Positions 16,583 to 31,500 of a DNA stretch of 64,000 nucleotides are shown piece by piece. The notes under the pieces were generated by a model, which did no database searches, was not told the DNA's origin, and saw only the letters and a program-made list of their open reading frames with translations. The position numbers were made by a program, and so were the translations under genes. Source of the stretch: Triplophysa rosa (taxonomy: Eukaryota; Chordata; Actinopteri; Cypriniformes; Nemacheilidae); assembly GCF_024868665.1 (NCBI RefSeq), contig NC_079892.1, positions 11,440,936 to 11,504,935 on the forward strand, given 5' to 3'. Each line of letters starts with the position of its first letter. Position 1 is the first letter of the stretch.

Positions 16583-19500
16583 ATGGAGCATGTTTTCGGT
16601 AAGTGCATGATTGTTTATTGTATTCATAACGGATCACGATATTGGCTGTACGTTAGCTGTATTGATGCGCGGCGGTTTTCAGCGATAAGCGATACACCAC
16701 ATATGACTGTGTGATGGAAATGCGTGTCATTCAATGGGACGCCGCAGATCTTAAATAAAAGGTCAATTTTTAGTGTATTTTATTCATTTTACACCTATTC
16801 TTCACTATCCCACCTAAGATTCATAATGCTTTTTATGGCACTACACGAGTTGGCTGTTAGTCATATTTAGTTAAGTCTTTTGATATTGTGTAATTAGTTT
16901 GATACATTTTATATAAATAAATAATTATTAATATAAGTTTCTATTAAAATAGACCAACATAGCCTAAATGCATGCTCAATTATATTCATTTTAATATAAC
17001 GTTAGCGTAATACAAACTGCATTTTTGTAGAAGCCCTTTTGTTATGATGTTTGTTTTTCTCTGTAAAGTAACTGTTAGGCTATCCCATATGATTATATTT
17101 TAGAAACACATTTGTTATTAAATTTAGATTTTTAGAGGATGATATTGTTCATACCCTCAATAGTCGTCTATTGACAGTCCCTGCCATGTGTTATGTTGAG
17201 TGTTTTCTTCTATAAAGTAACCCTGTTATCATTTTTTGGGGAAAAACATGTAATTCAGATAAATTGATTTTACATAACACTATTCATAGACTCTATAGTT
17301 GACTTTATTTTGGACCGTGAAGTTCTTTGGGTCAGCATGTCAGGTGCCTTCAGCTCATGACTTGAATTTTGATGGATTGACTCTAGCAGCGTTTTCATTT
17401 TCAAAGGACCTTCCCGCACACCGAGAATACAACATGTCCACGGCCGTAATAATAGGCTATCCCACCTACAGAAACCTTTCTTCTCTATAGTCACCTTAAA
17501 TAATCTTGTCACGCAAATCCACCATATGGCAGGGAACTGATCACCTGTGTTTACTGCATGCTAGCCTCGGCGCAACCCCCCAGCCCTGCAGTGTTCCCTA
17601 TGGCGAGGCGTGTTCTCAGAGATCTGACGGGTTTCCACTGGCTGCAGGTCCGTTGGGTTCTCATTAGGGTTTTGTGTGGGGGAAGATACCCGGTGTGCGT
17701 CAGACATTAAAAACAGCTAGAACTGCACACTTCTTTAGAAAACAATGACCCTGTGACTTTGAAGGAAACCGTGTTTTGTTTACAATGTGATTATCAGACA
17801 GATAACATTGTATTCGATATGTATTATTTCATGTTCACGCTTGTTTTTCCCACTTATATTTTTTTAGAGAAACACTTAGGATCTGTCGGAGATGGCCTGA
17901 TATTATGGCAATTTGGAAGGAGGACGTTCGTGTTGGTTAGTACAGTTGCCATTACGTAAACAAGATGCTTGTTTATATGTCTAAAATACAAAAACGTTTC
18001 ATTTATATTTATTCATATTTTCACAATGCATATCATTTTAAAGCAGCTTTATATAGTAGAAAGTGCAAATGTTTGTTACAAAAAATGGAAGGTCTGTAGA
18101 GGTGATTAAACATAAAACGGACATTCACGGTAAATGTTAATGCATTCATTCCTCTGTATTCAATCTATTCCCCACGAATAGGAATTTATTCTCATTCTCA
18201 TATGCATGCTGCAGAGAAAGATATTTACATTTATAAATGTCCTTTTACTGTCATTGTATTTATGTAAAGACATAAAGATCACTTATGAGATTGTATGAAA
18301 TCCATTTATAATAACCTATAGTAACTTTCATCGTTTGTGTTAAGCATCATTGCGTTAACGTCACACAGACATCTTTTACTTCTTAAAGGGGTAGTTCACC
18401 CACAATATCGAACACAAATTATTTTGAGAAATGTTTCAGCAGTTTTGTGTCCGTACAATAGAAGTCAATGGGGGTCAATGTTGTTTGGTTACCAACATTC
18501 TTCAAAATATCTTCTTTTGTGTTCTGCAGAAGAAAGAAAGTCATACTGGTATGAACTGACATGTGTGTGAAAAAAGGATGAAAGAATTTTCATTTTGGGC
18601 GACCTATCACTTTAACTGTCATGTAAACAATGTCACAATATTAAAGGTCTGAAAAAAGGCTTATTTAAGCAAATCATATTCTCATTTCCTTCATTTGATT
18701 TGTGGTTGTATTGTGACTTTCAAACTTTTCTCTTGGGCAGTTACTTCTCAAAACAATCCTCACGGTTAGAAAAGACACCAGAAGCAGCCGCACAATGAGC
18801 CATAGATACCACAACAACCAGATAATTATAGATTTTACAATAGACAATTACAATAACAGATCTAATTCTGCGTCACAAAAAAATCTGTCCTGCATATAAT
18901 AGGTTTATTGTTAACTAACTACGGCATGTGTTTGAAGTCTTCTCCTCTTCTCAGGTCTTGTTGCCTAGAAACCTTGATGACACCCCCCTCGTGCGATTGT
19001 TGCCGCTCCGCCTGGTTTCACGTGTGCACAAACAAACCAAACTCGTATCCAGTCGTATTGAATCAGTAATTTATGAAGAAGGAATGATTTCCATCCTCTT
19101 CCTGTGACATCACTCATTGCTCCTTTATTCCAGTGCTTTGCTGGTCCACAGAGATAAAGCAAGGACTCGGCTGCTATGGGGATACTGCCGTCTGCACTAT
19201 ACCATGTGGTTGTGTGCAACTTTGCATGTGTCTGTGGGCAGAAAAAAGTAACAGATCCAACAATGACGCAAGGTTTCGCCTCTTGACCTTGTGTAACCTG
19301 CAGATCATTATGATACTTGCCCATGGCCGACAGAGACGGCCAACGATTCATTCGTCTTTTTAAAAGACATGACCTGGCGAACTGGACGGAGATCATTTAC
19401 ATGGTTGCACTGAGAGCGACATGAGAGTAAAACCAGGTATTTCTCTTTTGTGTGTCTTTTTATGAAGATTTGGGCTTGGAGGCGAGTCAGGCGACGCTGT

Positions 19501-22500
19501 TGTAATACACTGATGTTGAAAGCGGGATGTTGGGAAGCCACTTGTTGTAAGAATGTTGCTTTACAGAAGTTCTTTAAAAGTTTGTGGTTTTTCATGATTG
19601 GGTGAAATACAGTTTTTCGAGCAAGCGGTCAAATGGAGGAAGAAAGCATCCACCTCCATGTAGACATTGAGGTCATTTAATCTTGATGTGGACGCTCGGC
19701 ATAGTTGAATCACTCATCCGGTAATTTCCATAATTTCAATTCACTTATGCAGATTCAAGAGGCGAATACAATTTCATCTTCACCTCTAACAAGTAAAGGT
19801 TCCGACAAACATGAAAAACAACCTTTCAACCAGAAGCCAAAGAAAAAGATGTAAATCTGAATTTCGTCTGGAGTTATTTGGCCTTAGTTATAGGTTATTT
19901 GGCCTTTTTTAGACCATACTGATAGGTCAAATGTCAATATTTGGTGGTTTAAATGTCGATGTGAGGTCCCTCTTAAAGTTCTTAATGCTTTTTGTGTGTT
20001 TTCAAAGCATAGTTTTCTATAGTCATGTACAGTAAGTGAAGTGTCGGTTCATATTCCTCATAAATCACACATGAAAATTAAAATAAAGTAGAAAACTCAT
20101 GCACAGACTGATATTTTTCTGATGTCTGTACTCTGTCATGAGGGGTTTAGTCAAATATAAACAGATCAGTTCAATATATTAGTCATAAATACATTTTCTG
20201 AAAATGTATAATTCAAGTATTGACTGAAAATGTCACATTCATAACTCTGAAATTGCCCATTTACAAAAAGGAACATGCTGTGAAATATGTCCCGCCGCCA
20301 GCTTCCTGTTTCAACAGGAGATACATCAACACAGGGCACACAACTTCCCTCATCCAGCCGTTTCATGGGTCATAAAGTTTATTGACATTCCTTGTACATT
20401 TATTTACTTGGCAGACGCTGGTTTCCAATGCAGTTCATTTTTTTTCAGTATGTGTAGCCTACTTCTGAGAATTCAATCAATGATTTTGGTTTTGCTTGTG
20501 TCAGTTGACATTGTTGACTTTTTATTTCTGAAAGCATATGAAAGGCCTAGGTGATTTTAAGCGTTATTTCACATTTGACCAAATGTGTGAACAGGAGTGT
20601 ACAGTAAACTCATCTGGTGGATGTGTTGGTGTGGAATCCGCTCAATTATTAATGGTTGAAGACAGTTGTATCACCTGTTCTAAAGAAGGAAACAATTCTC
20701 ATGTTTCACAAAGCTATAGCATGCAAACAACCAATACATGCCCGTTCAGAAATGATTTACCAAGTTGTTCTGGTTCTGTGGTTACCAACATTTAGGGAGA
20801 AAAGTTATTTTCCAGTTCGCTAAGCTGCAGAATGGGCTGGAATGTAAAAGTATTTCCTTGAAGTTGCGTTAAAGGAAACTGTTTTTCAACAAGTTTTTCA
20901 CAAAACTTGATGGGAAGTTGTGGGTGGTTACCGGTGCGTTGCTATGCAGAGGTGCTCTCAGTGGTTTTTTAAGTGCTCTGTGTGGTTGCTAGGGTGTTCT
21001 GTTGGTTGCTAGGGGGTTGCTTACTGGTGATATGTGATATTGCAATATGGATTAACGCCTCTTGTTTTATCATAGTTGTGCAATAGTGCTAAGCCTGCAT
21101 TTTTATGACTTATTATTTCAAAACATGGATATTCTGTGAGACATACATAGTTCATCTCTTCCATCTGTGAATGTGAACTTTAGCAGTATGTTAGGAAAGT
21201 CTGGATTGTACAATGCGACTTCAACAAAACACCCAACCTCTTTGTTCACGCTATGAAATGATGTGAAATGTGAACCTCAGCATTATATATACTGGACCTG
21301 AGCCCAGATCTCCAAATTTCCATCGATCCAGGTACATTACCTTGCGATGATTAATGTTTCGCATCACCACAATGTTTTCCGCAACACGAGGAACGTCTGC
21401 CATGTTGTGCAGTAGATGAAGGTCCACCGTCTTGCAAGTTCACAGAGTTCATTTGTTGAGTCACTTACTAGTTTAAATAGTTTGTGCTAGATTCAGTCTC
21501 AAGATGCAGTTTGAGATGTTGGAGGTGTCCCTGACCCACATGTGAAAGACAACTCGCAAAGGAGACCTTTGTATATCTAGCTTGTTCTAGACGGCAATCA
21601 AATTGAATGTTAGTGCAAATAAAAGCGCAAGTAGAGAAGTCTCATGCTTCTCAGATGTGTGCTCAGATTTTGTTATCCACATACTTTCTATGGTTCTGTA
21701 TTCTTAGTGTCTCATTTGGATATTTTTTGAAAATTGCACCGATACTAAATTTCTCCAAGACATACCGATAGCTGGTTATTCAGCTTGATATCTGCCGAGA
21801 CCGATTCTGAAGATTAATATTTCTTAACCTTTTGTATGTTATTAATTCATTTAATGACTATTAATATTAAACATCAAACTGGTGATGTTTCTTAAAATTT
21901 TCAGGATAAAGAGCACAAATTCATTGCATTGATACTTAAAGGAAAAGTTCACCCAAATATGAAAATTCTTTTATAATTTACTCACCCTCATTTCATATCT
22001 AGATGTATATTACTTTATTTCTGTGGTTAAATAATTAAAACAAAGTCATGTTGTCTTCTTAAACAAGCAGATTGGAATGCTTAATTCAAATATGGCGTGA
22101 CAGCATGTCAATAATTTCAAATCTTATTGGTTCTTGTGTGTCTTGTGACTTGCTATAGATGGTTTATTGGACACACGCACCTGGCCCGAAGTTAACTTCC
22201 GGTCTGTGTTTTGGTTATAATATAGCAATTTATTTGATATTTAATTTATATTAATCTTTTATTATATATTATTTGTATTAAATGAAATTAAAACTTTCTA
22301 ATTGAACCAGAAGTTAAGTTTGGGCCACGTAACATTTGTTTATCCTGTTGCTGCTAAAATGTCTATATGTGTGTTTCGTCACAAGACAAGTGAGAACCAA
22401 TGAAATTTAATGTCAACACTCTAAAAACATTTTGTATTACTAATCGTTCTCGTTGCTTAATCGTTCCACTCCATGCCGATCCATGCCAGCCGGTACGTAA

Positions 22501-25500
22501 ATGATTTCATTTTCCACCACAGGGCTGATAACGGAAATCTTTAGAATGGAAACACAAACGCGTCACGTGCTGCCTTGGTAACACAAGAGACTGAGCTATA
22601 ACGCCTATGCACGCATTCTATTAGCATAATTCCGAGCCAAGAACAGTTTGTAATCGTGAACCAGGCTCACGTGAAAACATAACTGTAACCGTTTCAGACT
22701 GTGCTTAGAACGGTTCGGCGCGATGGTGGAAAAGCGCTCATAATGTGTGTTAAAAAACATGTAATGTGCTACAATTCCATAATCCTTTTTGAGAGTGAAT
22801 GTGATGAAATATTTGAATTTAACGCTTGGATTTGCTTGTTTTAATGATTAAATATTAATAATTTTCTCTTACAAATGTATTGTTCGTCTTCGGAAGAAAT
22901 TTTTTTACCCCATTGGAGTGCTTTTCAGAGCTTCATCTTTATGAACTTTATGAATATTTTAAAGTTTTGTGAACCGGAAATTGCGATCGTTTTTACTTGG
23001 AATTTCGAATGAGAAAAATAGTGGATGTGGCTTACGTTTTTCACAGCGATTTGATTGGATGTATAAAAATGGCCGTTGCATTTTGAGATGGAACTGGCAG
23101 CAGACTGACAGTCGAAGGGGAGGAGTTAACGGATGCTCCGCCCAAGCCGTCTAACATAGAGTACCTCATTTAAGATGGGTAGTCACTACAGGGCGGAAGT
23201 GCATTTTCAGATTTTAACTGAAGATTATGAGGGCACATGAATTTAAAAAAAGAGAATGACCCACATTGATACACTATTTACAATCAACTCTGCAATATTT
23301 AATGGCACAATAAGCATTGTAATTTTTAATTTCACTGGGACTTTAATCGCTGTATTAGAAGACAACATGATGGCCTTTTAATAGAGAAAAAATGTTCATC
23401 TTCAACTAAAGAAATCATATACATCCGGGATTTCATGAGGGTGAGTAAATTATGAGAGAATTTCTACTATTACTTTTCCTTATGAGGGAAAACTATTCCT
23501 TTAAATTAAATATAATGAAATTAAACTATGAATAATTATAAATAAATATAGAGTACGATAAAATATTCCTTTAGGCTTTTACAAAAGCAACAGTGATGTC
23601 TTTCTTTATTATGCTCCACAGTGAAGTAGTACACGATTAGGCTTAACACGTGTTAAGTGTAGGCAACGTCTGCCACATTCCCCAACAATCCGACGTACTT
23701 GGTAGCTGCCCAAGAGAAAGCACGCTTCGCCAGATTTGTAGTTATTTTGGTGCGAATCATACGATATTCTTCTCATGAATGTAGTGACCGACTAACTGTA
23801 TTTGTGTGCCGCTCAAAGAATGACATTGCAAACAGGCAATGGCGCTGCGATGGCTATGGATGTTAGTGCCATGGAGAGGAGGTTGGAACCCACACTCAAA
23901 AGGACCTGGACAAGGTAGAGCTGCAGGGAATTGTGGGATTGGGAAGGAGTTTGTTTGCAAAATGTTGTTCTTCGTCATAACAGATCATTAGCTAAGCGTT
24001 TCATAAGCTCACGTTCCTTGAAGGACGTGGATGTTCTTTCAGTACATATTGAGGATCAATTTACTTCTGAGAAGAGCTTTGTGCCCTCCTATTTTTATGT
24101 CTCTCACTGATGATCTCATATCGTTCCTTGAGACGTTGATGTCAGTTGGCTTTGAAAATATTGAGTTCATTTATCCCTTCCCACTCATCTTCAAAACCGC
24201 AGAGAGAGAGAGAGAGAGAAGAGCCCTCAAGTGCGCAGAAAGGACACAAACATGCTATAAAATACATTTCGGGATTTTACTCGAAAATGGAAGGGGGCTG
24301 GGCATGATGTGAATGTGGAATGAATTTGCAGTTACTGTAAATCTGTTTTACAACTTTACTTTCGTTCAATCTTAGAAGAGGAACGGCATGTTCGAGCCAA
24401 TGATCGGGAGTACAATGAGCGATTCAGTTATGCTGTAAGTCAATAATTGTTTTTTCATTTATAGCAGCATGTGGTATAAACGTTTATGAGCCACAAAATG
24501 AGTGATTGAAGAAATAACGGCATGCTATATTGTGGTTACACTGTACTCATGGCTACAGGGCGTTGTTAGGCACGGCATGAAGTGCTTTATTGCTTTTGTA
24601 AGAATAATAATATTGAGGAATTACATTAGATGGTGTTTTATATTATTTTGTGGGGGGGTTCAGAGCTTGTAAGCTTAAAGGATTCCAAAAAGGACATTTA
24701 TTTTGTCTCTCATGTCTTTTCAAACTTGCATGACTTTCTTTGTTCTGCAGAACACAAAAGAAGATATTTAGAAGAAGGTAGATAACCACACAACATTGAA
24801 CCCCATTGACCTCCATTATAAGGACACAAAACCACTGAGACATTTCTCAAAATATCTTCTTTTGTGTTTAGTAGAAGAAAGAAAGTTTGGAAAGACACGG
24901 GGGTGCATAGCAATCAGTTGTACTGATATTATTGATTATTTTCTTATTAGTAAACTTATTAACAAGATATTCACATATATTTGTATAATAGAACAAATGC
25001 ACATTATTAGATTAGATTGTGATAAATGTTTAAACAAGAATTTTTGTTTTGCAGGACAATCGCATCAAGACAGCAAAATACAACGCCTTTACCTTTTTGC
25101 CTACCAACCTGTTCGAGCAATTCCAGCGTGTCGCGAATGCCTACTTCCTGATACTACTGATATTACAGGTTTGTGAGTTTTTCTTATCATCACCACATTA
25201 CAGAATCACACTAGGGATCTTTGTTATACATCACTCAATGTATGAGATGTAATTACGACTGTATGTTAATTCCAGTTAATTCCAGAAATCTCCTCTCTGT
25301 CCTGGTTCACCACCATTGTGCCTTTGGTGATGGTTCTGGCTATCACAGCTGTCAAAGATGCTACTGACGACTATGTGAGAGTTTGTTTTTGTTCTTTGAG
25401 ACCGCAATGCTGCATTTTCAAAAGCAGGCCAAGCTAATGTTTGCTGTCATTGATCTTTTCTGGATTTCAGTTCCGCCATAAAAGTGACCAACAAGTCAAT

Positions 25501-28500
25501 ACCCGGCAGTCTCAGGTACTCATCAAAGGAACGTAAGTGCCTTTACTGTACAATTTGTGTCAGCATGTTTAGATAATAGAGAACAATGTGTTACAGTACA
25601 AATGCATTGTTTTGATTTCAGGTTACAGAATGAAAAATGGATGAATGTAAGAGTGGGGGATATCATCAAACTTGAGAACAATCAGTTTGTTGCTGTAAGT
25701 TTGAATTGTTTTATTAAACTATAGTGTAGCTGTAAGCAGCAATTGTGAGGCCAAGCATCCCCGGTTTTGTTTATTGTACTAAATGTGACCCAAAAGAGTC
25801 AAAAGATTAAAGGCTATGAGTAGATTTAATTTACAACTTTTTTCCAGTTGGCAATGCCGTCGAAAAAATGACTCTTGTACTCTTAGGACACAAGTTCAAG
25901 TCACACACCTTTAATTTAAAGGAACACACGTTAATTTTTTTAACTCGACTTAGGTAAAGTTCATGTATATTTTAATAATACCTCATAGTATACTAATATC
26001 AGTGTATTAGGTTACTTGTAAGTGTACGGTTTCAATACTACATGGCATGAAATTGTCCCACTTTGTTTTTAAGTGATAAAAAAAGTGAACGCAACTTCAA
26101 GCCAAAAAAACGAATACTTAATTATACTTTTAAGTACATTGCGCGATCGATATACTTCAGTATATACTGTACGTAAAAGATCTGTATATTTTAAGTAGGG
26201 CCTATGCCTAAAGGGATAGCTCACCCAAAAATGCAAATTCTTTCATCATTTACTCGCCCTCATGTCATTTTAAACCTGGATAAATTTCTTCTGCAGAACG
26301 CAAAAATATATATATATATATTGAAAAATGTTGGTAATGTTCCATTGTATGAACACAAAACCAGAGATTTCTGAAAATATATTTCTCAAAATGTGTTTTT
26401 CCTTCTGTGGAAAACAAAACGAAAAGATTCATATACAGGTTTTGAATGACATGAGGATGAATTGAGAGAGATTTTATTTGTGGGCGAACGATTACTTTAA
26501 GTTAAAAAAAAAAGTATATTTCTAGGAAGTATGTAAAATGTAGCCTGAAAGTTGTTATGAACGACTCAAGAGCAGGGTAATCGAAGCTTTATTAAATCCC
26601 CTATAGAGTACACACAGCAGATAGGGAGGGCAGTAACAGGAAATAATTCCAGGGGCAAAACCAAAAATGTCAACAAGGGCTCGAGCGCTCGGCCGTGAGG
26701 ACCAGGGGAAGGCACAAAATATATTTGATCCAGCAAGGGGAGGCGATGGGATAGTGTCCGAGCAATAATCCAGCAAAAGGTAAAGGTAAATCCACCCAGC
26801 GAGGGACAATGAGAATCTCCTTGATGCAGGTACAGGGCAGAAGCCAACAAGGCCACTCAAACTCACAAGATGCAAGACAGGGCAAAATCCACTTGATGCA
26901 AAACAGGGCAGCAGCCAACAAGGCCACTCAAAACTCACAGGATGCCAGATGGAATGAGTGCAACACCAGCAAGCCCCCTTAATCGACGGAGAAGTCCACT
27001 GCTTTGATCCAACCGACCCAGAACCAGAAGAGATCAACGGAGCAGAAAAGCAGAGCTGCGAAGACTCGTGCAGATAGCCGGAGACCTCCCAGAGCAGAGG
27101 GCAAACAGTCGTAATCTGCAGTGGTGGTAGAGGGATCCCTTGTGTGGAAGAGCCGGCAGCCGATAGCGCTGGAGTAAACCAGAAAGCAAGGCAGAGGCAG
27201 ACACCCGGTGTGGTCAAAAAGCTCTGGAGCCTAGACAAGACAGGAAGATATCAAATAAAGTGCACACGCTAGACTAGACTAGACTAGACATTAATCGGAC
27301 AACCTTCAGGTAATGAAACCAAACGGACTGACACAGGACAAGAGAAACACGGGGAATATATAGGAAATCAAACAGAGAGATAACGAGGAACAGCCAGAAA
27401 AAGAGCGGGAAACCAGCAAACCCAGGTGAAAGAGGGACACAGTAATGAAAGAATTAACAAGGTAACAAGAGGGGCGGGGTCAACGCGGACTCCAGACACA
27501 TGGCGAGCTGTCACAACAAAGCCATGTGCCTGACATGACACAACTGAGGACAGACAGAAAGAACCCACAGGTGCTAGACCCGAGACCTGACAGAAAGTAT
27601 ACTTTCTCATTTTTAGTTTAAAAGAAGCATACTGATAGCACTTGAATGAACTTTTTGCAGAGGAATACATACCCCCCCAAATAGTAATCATACTCTTTCA
27701 AACATGAATGATTTTTTTCTTTTATTAAAGTCACCATGAAATTAAATTAGACAATTATTTTTTCTTGTAATATTGCAGTATTTATTATAAATGTTTTATT
27801 TGCGGTCATTTTTTTAAACCTTTAATCAAAATCAGAAGCAAAATCAAGCCTCGTCCAAAAAGCCAAATTTAAGAACTTATATCTTTAATCACCATTCAAT
27901 TCTTTTTTGTGTAGAAAGATACAATGAAAGTGAATGGTGACCGAGCCCAGTCCAAAATGCCAAATTTAAAGAGCCTATATCTTTAATCACCATTCAGTTC
28001 AGTTCTTTGTAGTGAGATACAATGAAACTGAATGTTGACTGAGCCCCGGCCAAAATGCCAAATTTAAGAACTTGTATCTTTAATCACCATTCACTTCTGT
28101 GTAGAAAGGAAAGATACAATGAAAGTGAATGGTTTTTATTAATTTCGTTTTTAATTTTGCTCTTTGGGTCCTGCAGAAGACAAACAGAATTAACATTTTT
28201 TGTAAGGAGTCCACTGTACAGTACAGAACGCTCTAGATTAGACTGTCATACATCGCATGATTAATGACTTATTCTCTCATCTATACCATCCTCTGTCTTC
28301 TGTCTACAGGCTGACCTCCTCCTTCTCTCTAGCAGTGAGCCCTATGGACTGTGCTATATCGAGACCGCCGAGCTTGACGGGTGAGAAGTTTTCTGTGAAA
28401 CGTGTGATGCTGCTATAGCGTGTCTCGCCCCAGTCTGAACATGTCCCACGTGCATTACAAGTTCACCACCTCAGACTTCCATTTTCGGCTTTCAATCTAT

Positions 28501-31500
28501 CAAATCTTTCCAACAGGGAGACCAACCTGAAGGTGCGTCAAGCCTTGACTGTAACCTCAGACCTCGCGAACGATGTGGCCAGGCTGGCAGACTTTAATGG
28601 TAAAGCTCGTATTCAAACACACTTTTATTGCGGCGTCCAGAGAAACACAACACTACACAACAGTAAACACAAACACTTATGGGTCGCGCCGCATTGATTG
28701 GATTGATCCCTGCGGCTTATACCCGTGGGGCTTTTGATATGCTCGCGCATGTCTTTCGAAGCTGTCAAGGAGCTTCTGTAATGAGATTTTGAGTGTCTTC
28801 GCTTGGATGCCTTTTTCAATTAATTCAAAGAGCAACTCCGGCTTTCTTGAAATAAAAAAATAACCAGCATTGTGTTGGCGCCATTAACATTTTCAAGAAA
28901 AACATTCAAGAATGTTATTTCTATCGTCTGTGATTCTGTTAGAAACTGCAATGACTTTTTTATAAGATGTAATCGTTGCTGTGTTGCATTATCGTTACCA
29001 GTTCGTGTATATAAGCATCAGTTTTTTTAATAACGCGTCCAATTGGCGGAAATGTCACACAGTGAATTCAATAATGCACAAATAACAGGAGGCATTTGCT
29101 TCACAATTAACGTCTTCATCTTCCTGTTACTTGTTGTCTTCAAACGTGTCTCCCAGCGGAAGTCATATGCGAACCTCCCAACAATAAACTGGACAAGTTC
29201 ACAGGAACGCTGTACTGGAAAGATAATAAGTACTCGCTGGACAATGAGAAAATGCTCTTGAGAGGCTGTGTGCTCCGTAACACTGAGTGGTGTTTCGGAT
29301 TGGTTATCTTCGCAGGTACACTTCATTTCTCTTCAACGTTCTTTCATTATTTATCTTAACTGAATGGCTTTTGTCATGATGATTTGATATCTTGCTTCTG
29401 AGAAACATGGACGGCTTAGTTCTCTTGTCTCACTTTTATTTATAGAAATAGTTCACATGAAATATCAACTTCATGTTGTTTCGAACTTGACTTTCTCTCT
29501 TCTATCTTCCGTTAAACACAAATGGGGAAGTTTCCGATTCTATACTGTCGACGACTAGAATTACAAAAATGAGAAGTTTTGAATATATACTTTTTGTCTT
29601 GTTCCATATAGTTATAGTAAATGGGGAGTGGAGCTTTGAACTCATATAAATGATTCAAAAGCCGTATAAAGTATGGATAAAGTGGCTTTCTTCTCAAGTC
29701 ATACGAGTAAATATTCGTTCTTGTGTTTAATACAAATTATTTCAGTACCATACCTTTCGTTATAGTTATAGTGTAGTGAATGGGGACTGGAGTTTTCAAG
29801 CTATTAAAAGTATGCAAAACACCATGAAAGTATAATATAAGTGGTTCACATGACTTGTTTGCCATATTTCATATCTTCAAGTCATATGAGTGAAAATACT
29901 TTCTTTTGTTAAACAAAAATGGAAGTGTCACTGTTTACTTTGTTTCATGTAATTTTAGTGAAAGCAGACTGGAGCTTTCAAGCCATACAAAGTATGCAAT
30001 ATCGAGCTACAAGACTTTTTTCTGTATGAAACTAATGGAGTTTTGTATGGCATACTGTTGACAACTTGAATGACATACTGTTTGCACTTTTCCATATAGT
30101 TATACTGGATAGGGACTGGAGCTTTCAAGCCATACAAAGTATGCAAAAGCCCCATAAAGATATAATAAAAGTGGTTCATATCATTTGGGGGGTATATTCA
30201 AAGTCGTCTTAAGGCATACAAACAAAATTTAAGTCCGCATTTAACTATGATGTATTTTGATCATTTTTTATGTTTGAAAGCTCCAGTACATCCGCATTGC
30301 AATAGAAAAGTATAACCAGTACATTCTGTTTTTGATGGTATCCCATAGAAAGTCATACTGGTTTTGAACAACACAAAGTTGAGTGAATGATGAATTTTTG
30401 AGATTTTATATTTTTGAGATATTTAGGTGAACTGTTCCTTTAACTTCCACTATTCGTAGCTTGTAAATGAATGCCAGCTCATGTCCAGATATGAAATGAG
30501 CCTTGTGTGCTGATTGTGTGTGCCTTGTCTGGTTCAATCAGGGCTCCAAACCAAGCTGATGCAAAACTGTGGAAGTACAAAGTTCAAGAGGACCAGTATC
30601 GATAGGCTGATGAACACACTAGTGCTGTGGGTGAGTGTATAGTCAGCACGCTGGGACTGATTTACAGTCTTTAACCACATAATATCAGACAGGGGAAGTG
30701 TTTTAAATGCATGTTGTGTAATTTCCTAATCTGCTGAAGTCTGGTTTAAATGCAATATACCTAAAAAAACTGAAATGCTTCAAGAGGTTAAATTGTTGGG
30801 TTGCCAGATCTTTGGATTCCTCATCTGTATGGGGATCATCTTGGCCATTGGAAACACCATTTGGGAGCAGAGAGTGGGCAGCGAATTCTGGGCGTATCTT
30901 CAGTGGAATAAATTTACAAGCAATGCAATCTTCTCTGGCTTCCTGACCTTCTGGTCTTACGTTATCATCCTCAACACTGTTGTACCCATCTCGCTGTACG
31001 TCAGGTAGGTCAGACCTCACGATGGGCAGAAGAACGGAAATCACATTTACAAGTAGCTTGAAGAATTTATCACTCTTGAAATTGAATTTATATAAGAATG
31101 AAAGGTGGATCGGAAAGACTAAATTGTGTTACTGGCCTGTGTGTTTAATAGAATTAGCGTGTACTTAAAGTGAATTTGATGAAACTTATTGTGTTACAGT
31201 GTTGAAGTTTTGCGGCTGGGTCATAGTTACTTTATAAACTGGGACAGACGAATGTACTACAGTCATAAAGACACCCCTGCCGAGGCTCGGACCACCACCC
31301 TGAATGAGGAACTGGGTCAGGTGGAGTTCATCTTCTCGGACAAAACAGGAACCCTGACTCAGAACATCATGGTGTTTAATAAGTGCTCCATCAATGGGAA
31401 GACCTATGGTGAGCTTATACAGTATGTGTCGACATAGTTAAGTAGCCATGTATTATAGATATAGTGATTATAGACATAGTATATAGATTTATAGATAGTT

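Larger units (their letters stand above)
16599..24375. other. Large 5' intron of atp8b4, repeat-filled, no other gene seen
   Basis: No second gene is recognisable in this 7.8 kb. Short open frames on both strands show no family resemblance and are interrupted by repeats. The stretch contains a TTAA-type MITE (18383-18615), a TTGCTAGG-rich short tandem repeat near 20980-21020, a composite repeat at 21936-23504, a (GA)n run at 24201-24220 and unassigned unique-looking sequence. Confidence 0.5.

Noticed and set aside
18965..19396. 143-codon minus-strand frame in the flippase 5' intron
   Set aside because: No family resemblance, composition like random sequence, no convincing splice or promoter context; partly overlaps a candidate exon on the other strand.
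20538..20795. 85-codon plus-strand frame with several Cys residues
   Set aside because: Cys spacing does not fit a known finger or EGF pattern, no signal peptide, no splice context; probably chance.
26555..27238. 227-codon minus-strand frame
   Set aside because: It lies wholly within the solo LTR, is Leu/Ser/Cys-rich with an internal duplicated unit, and shows no resemblance to gag, pol or env domains.
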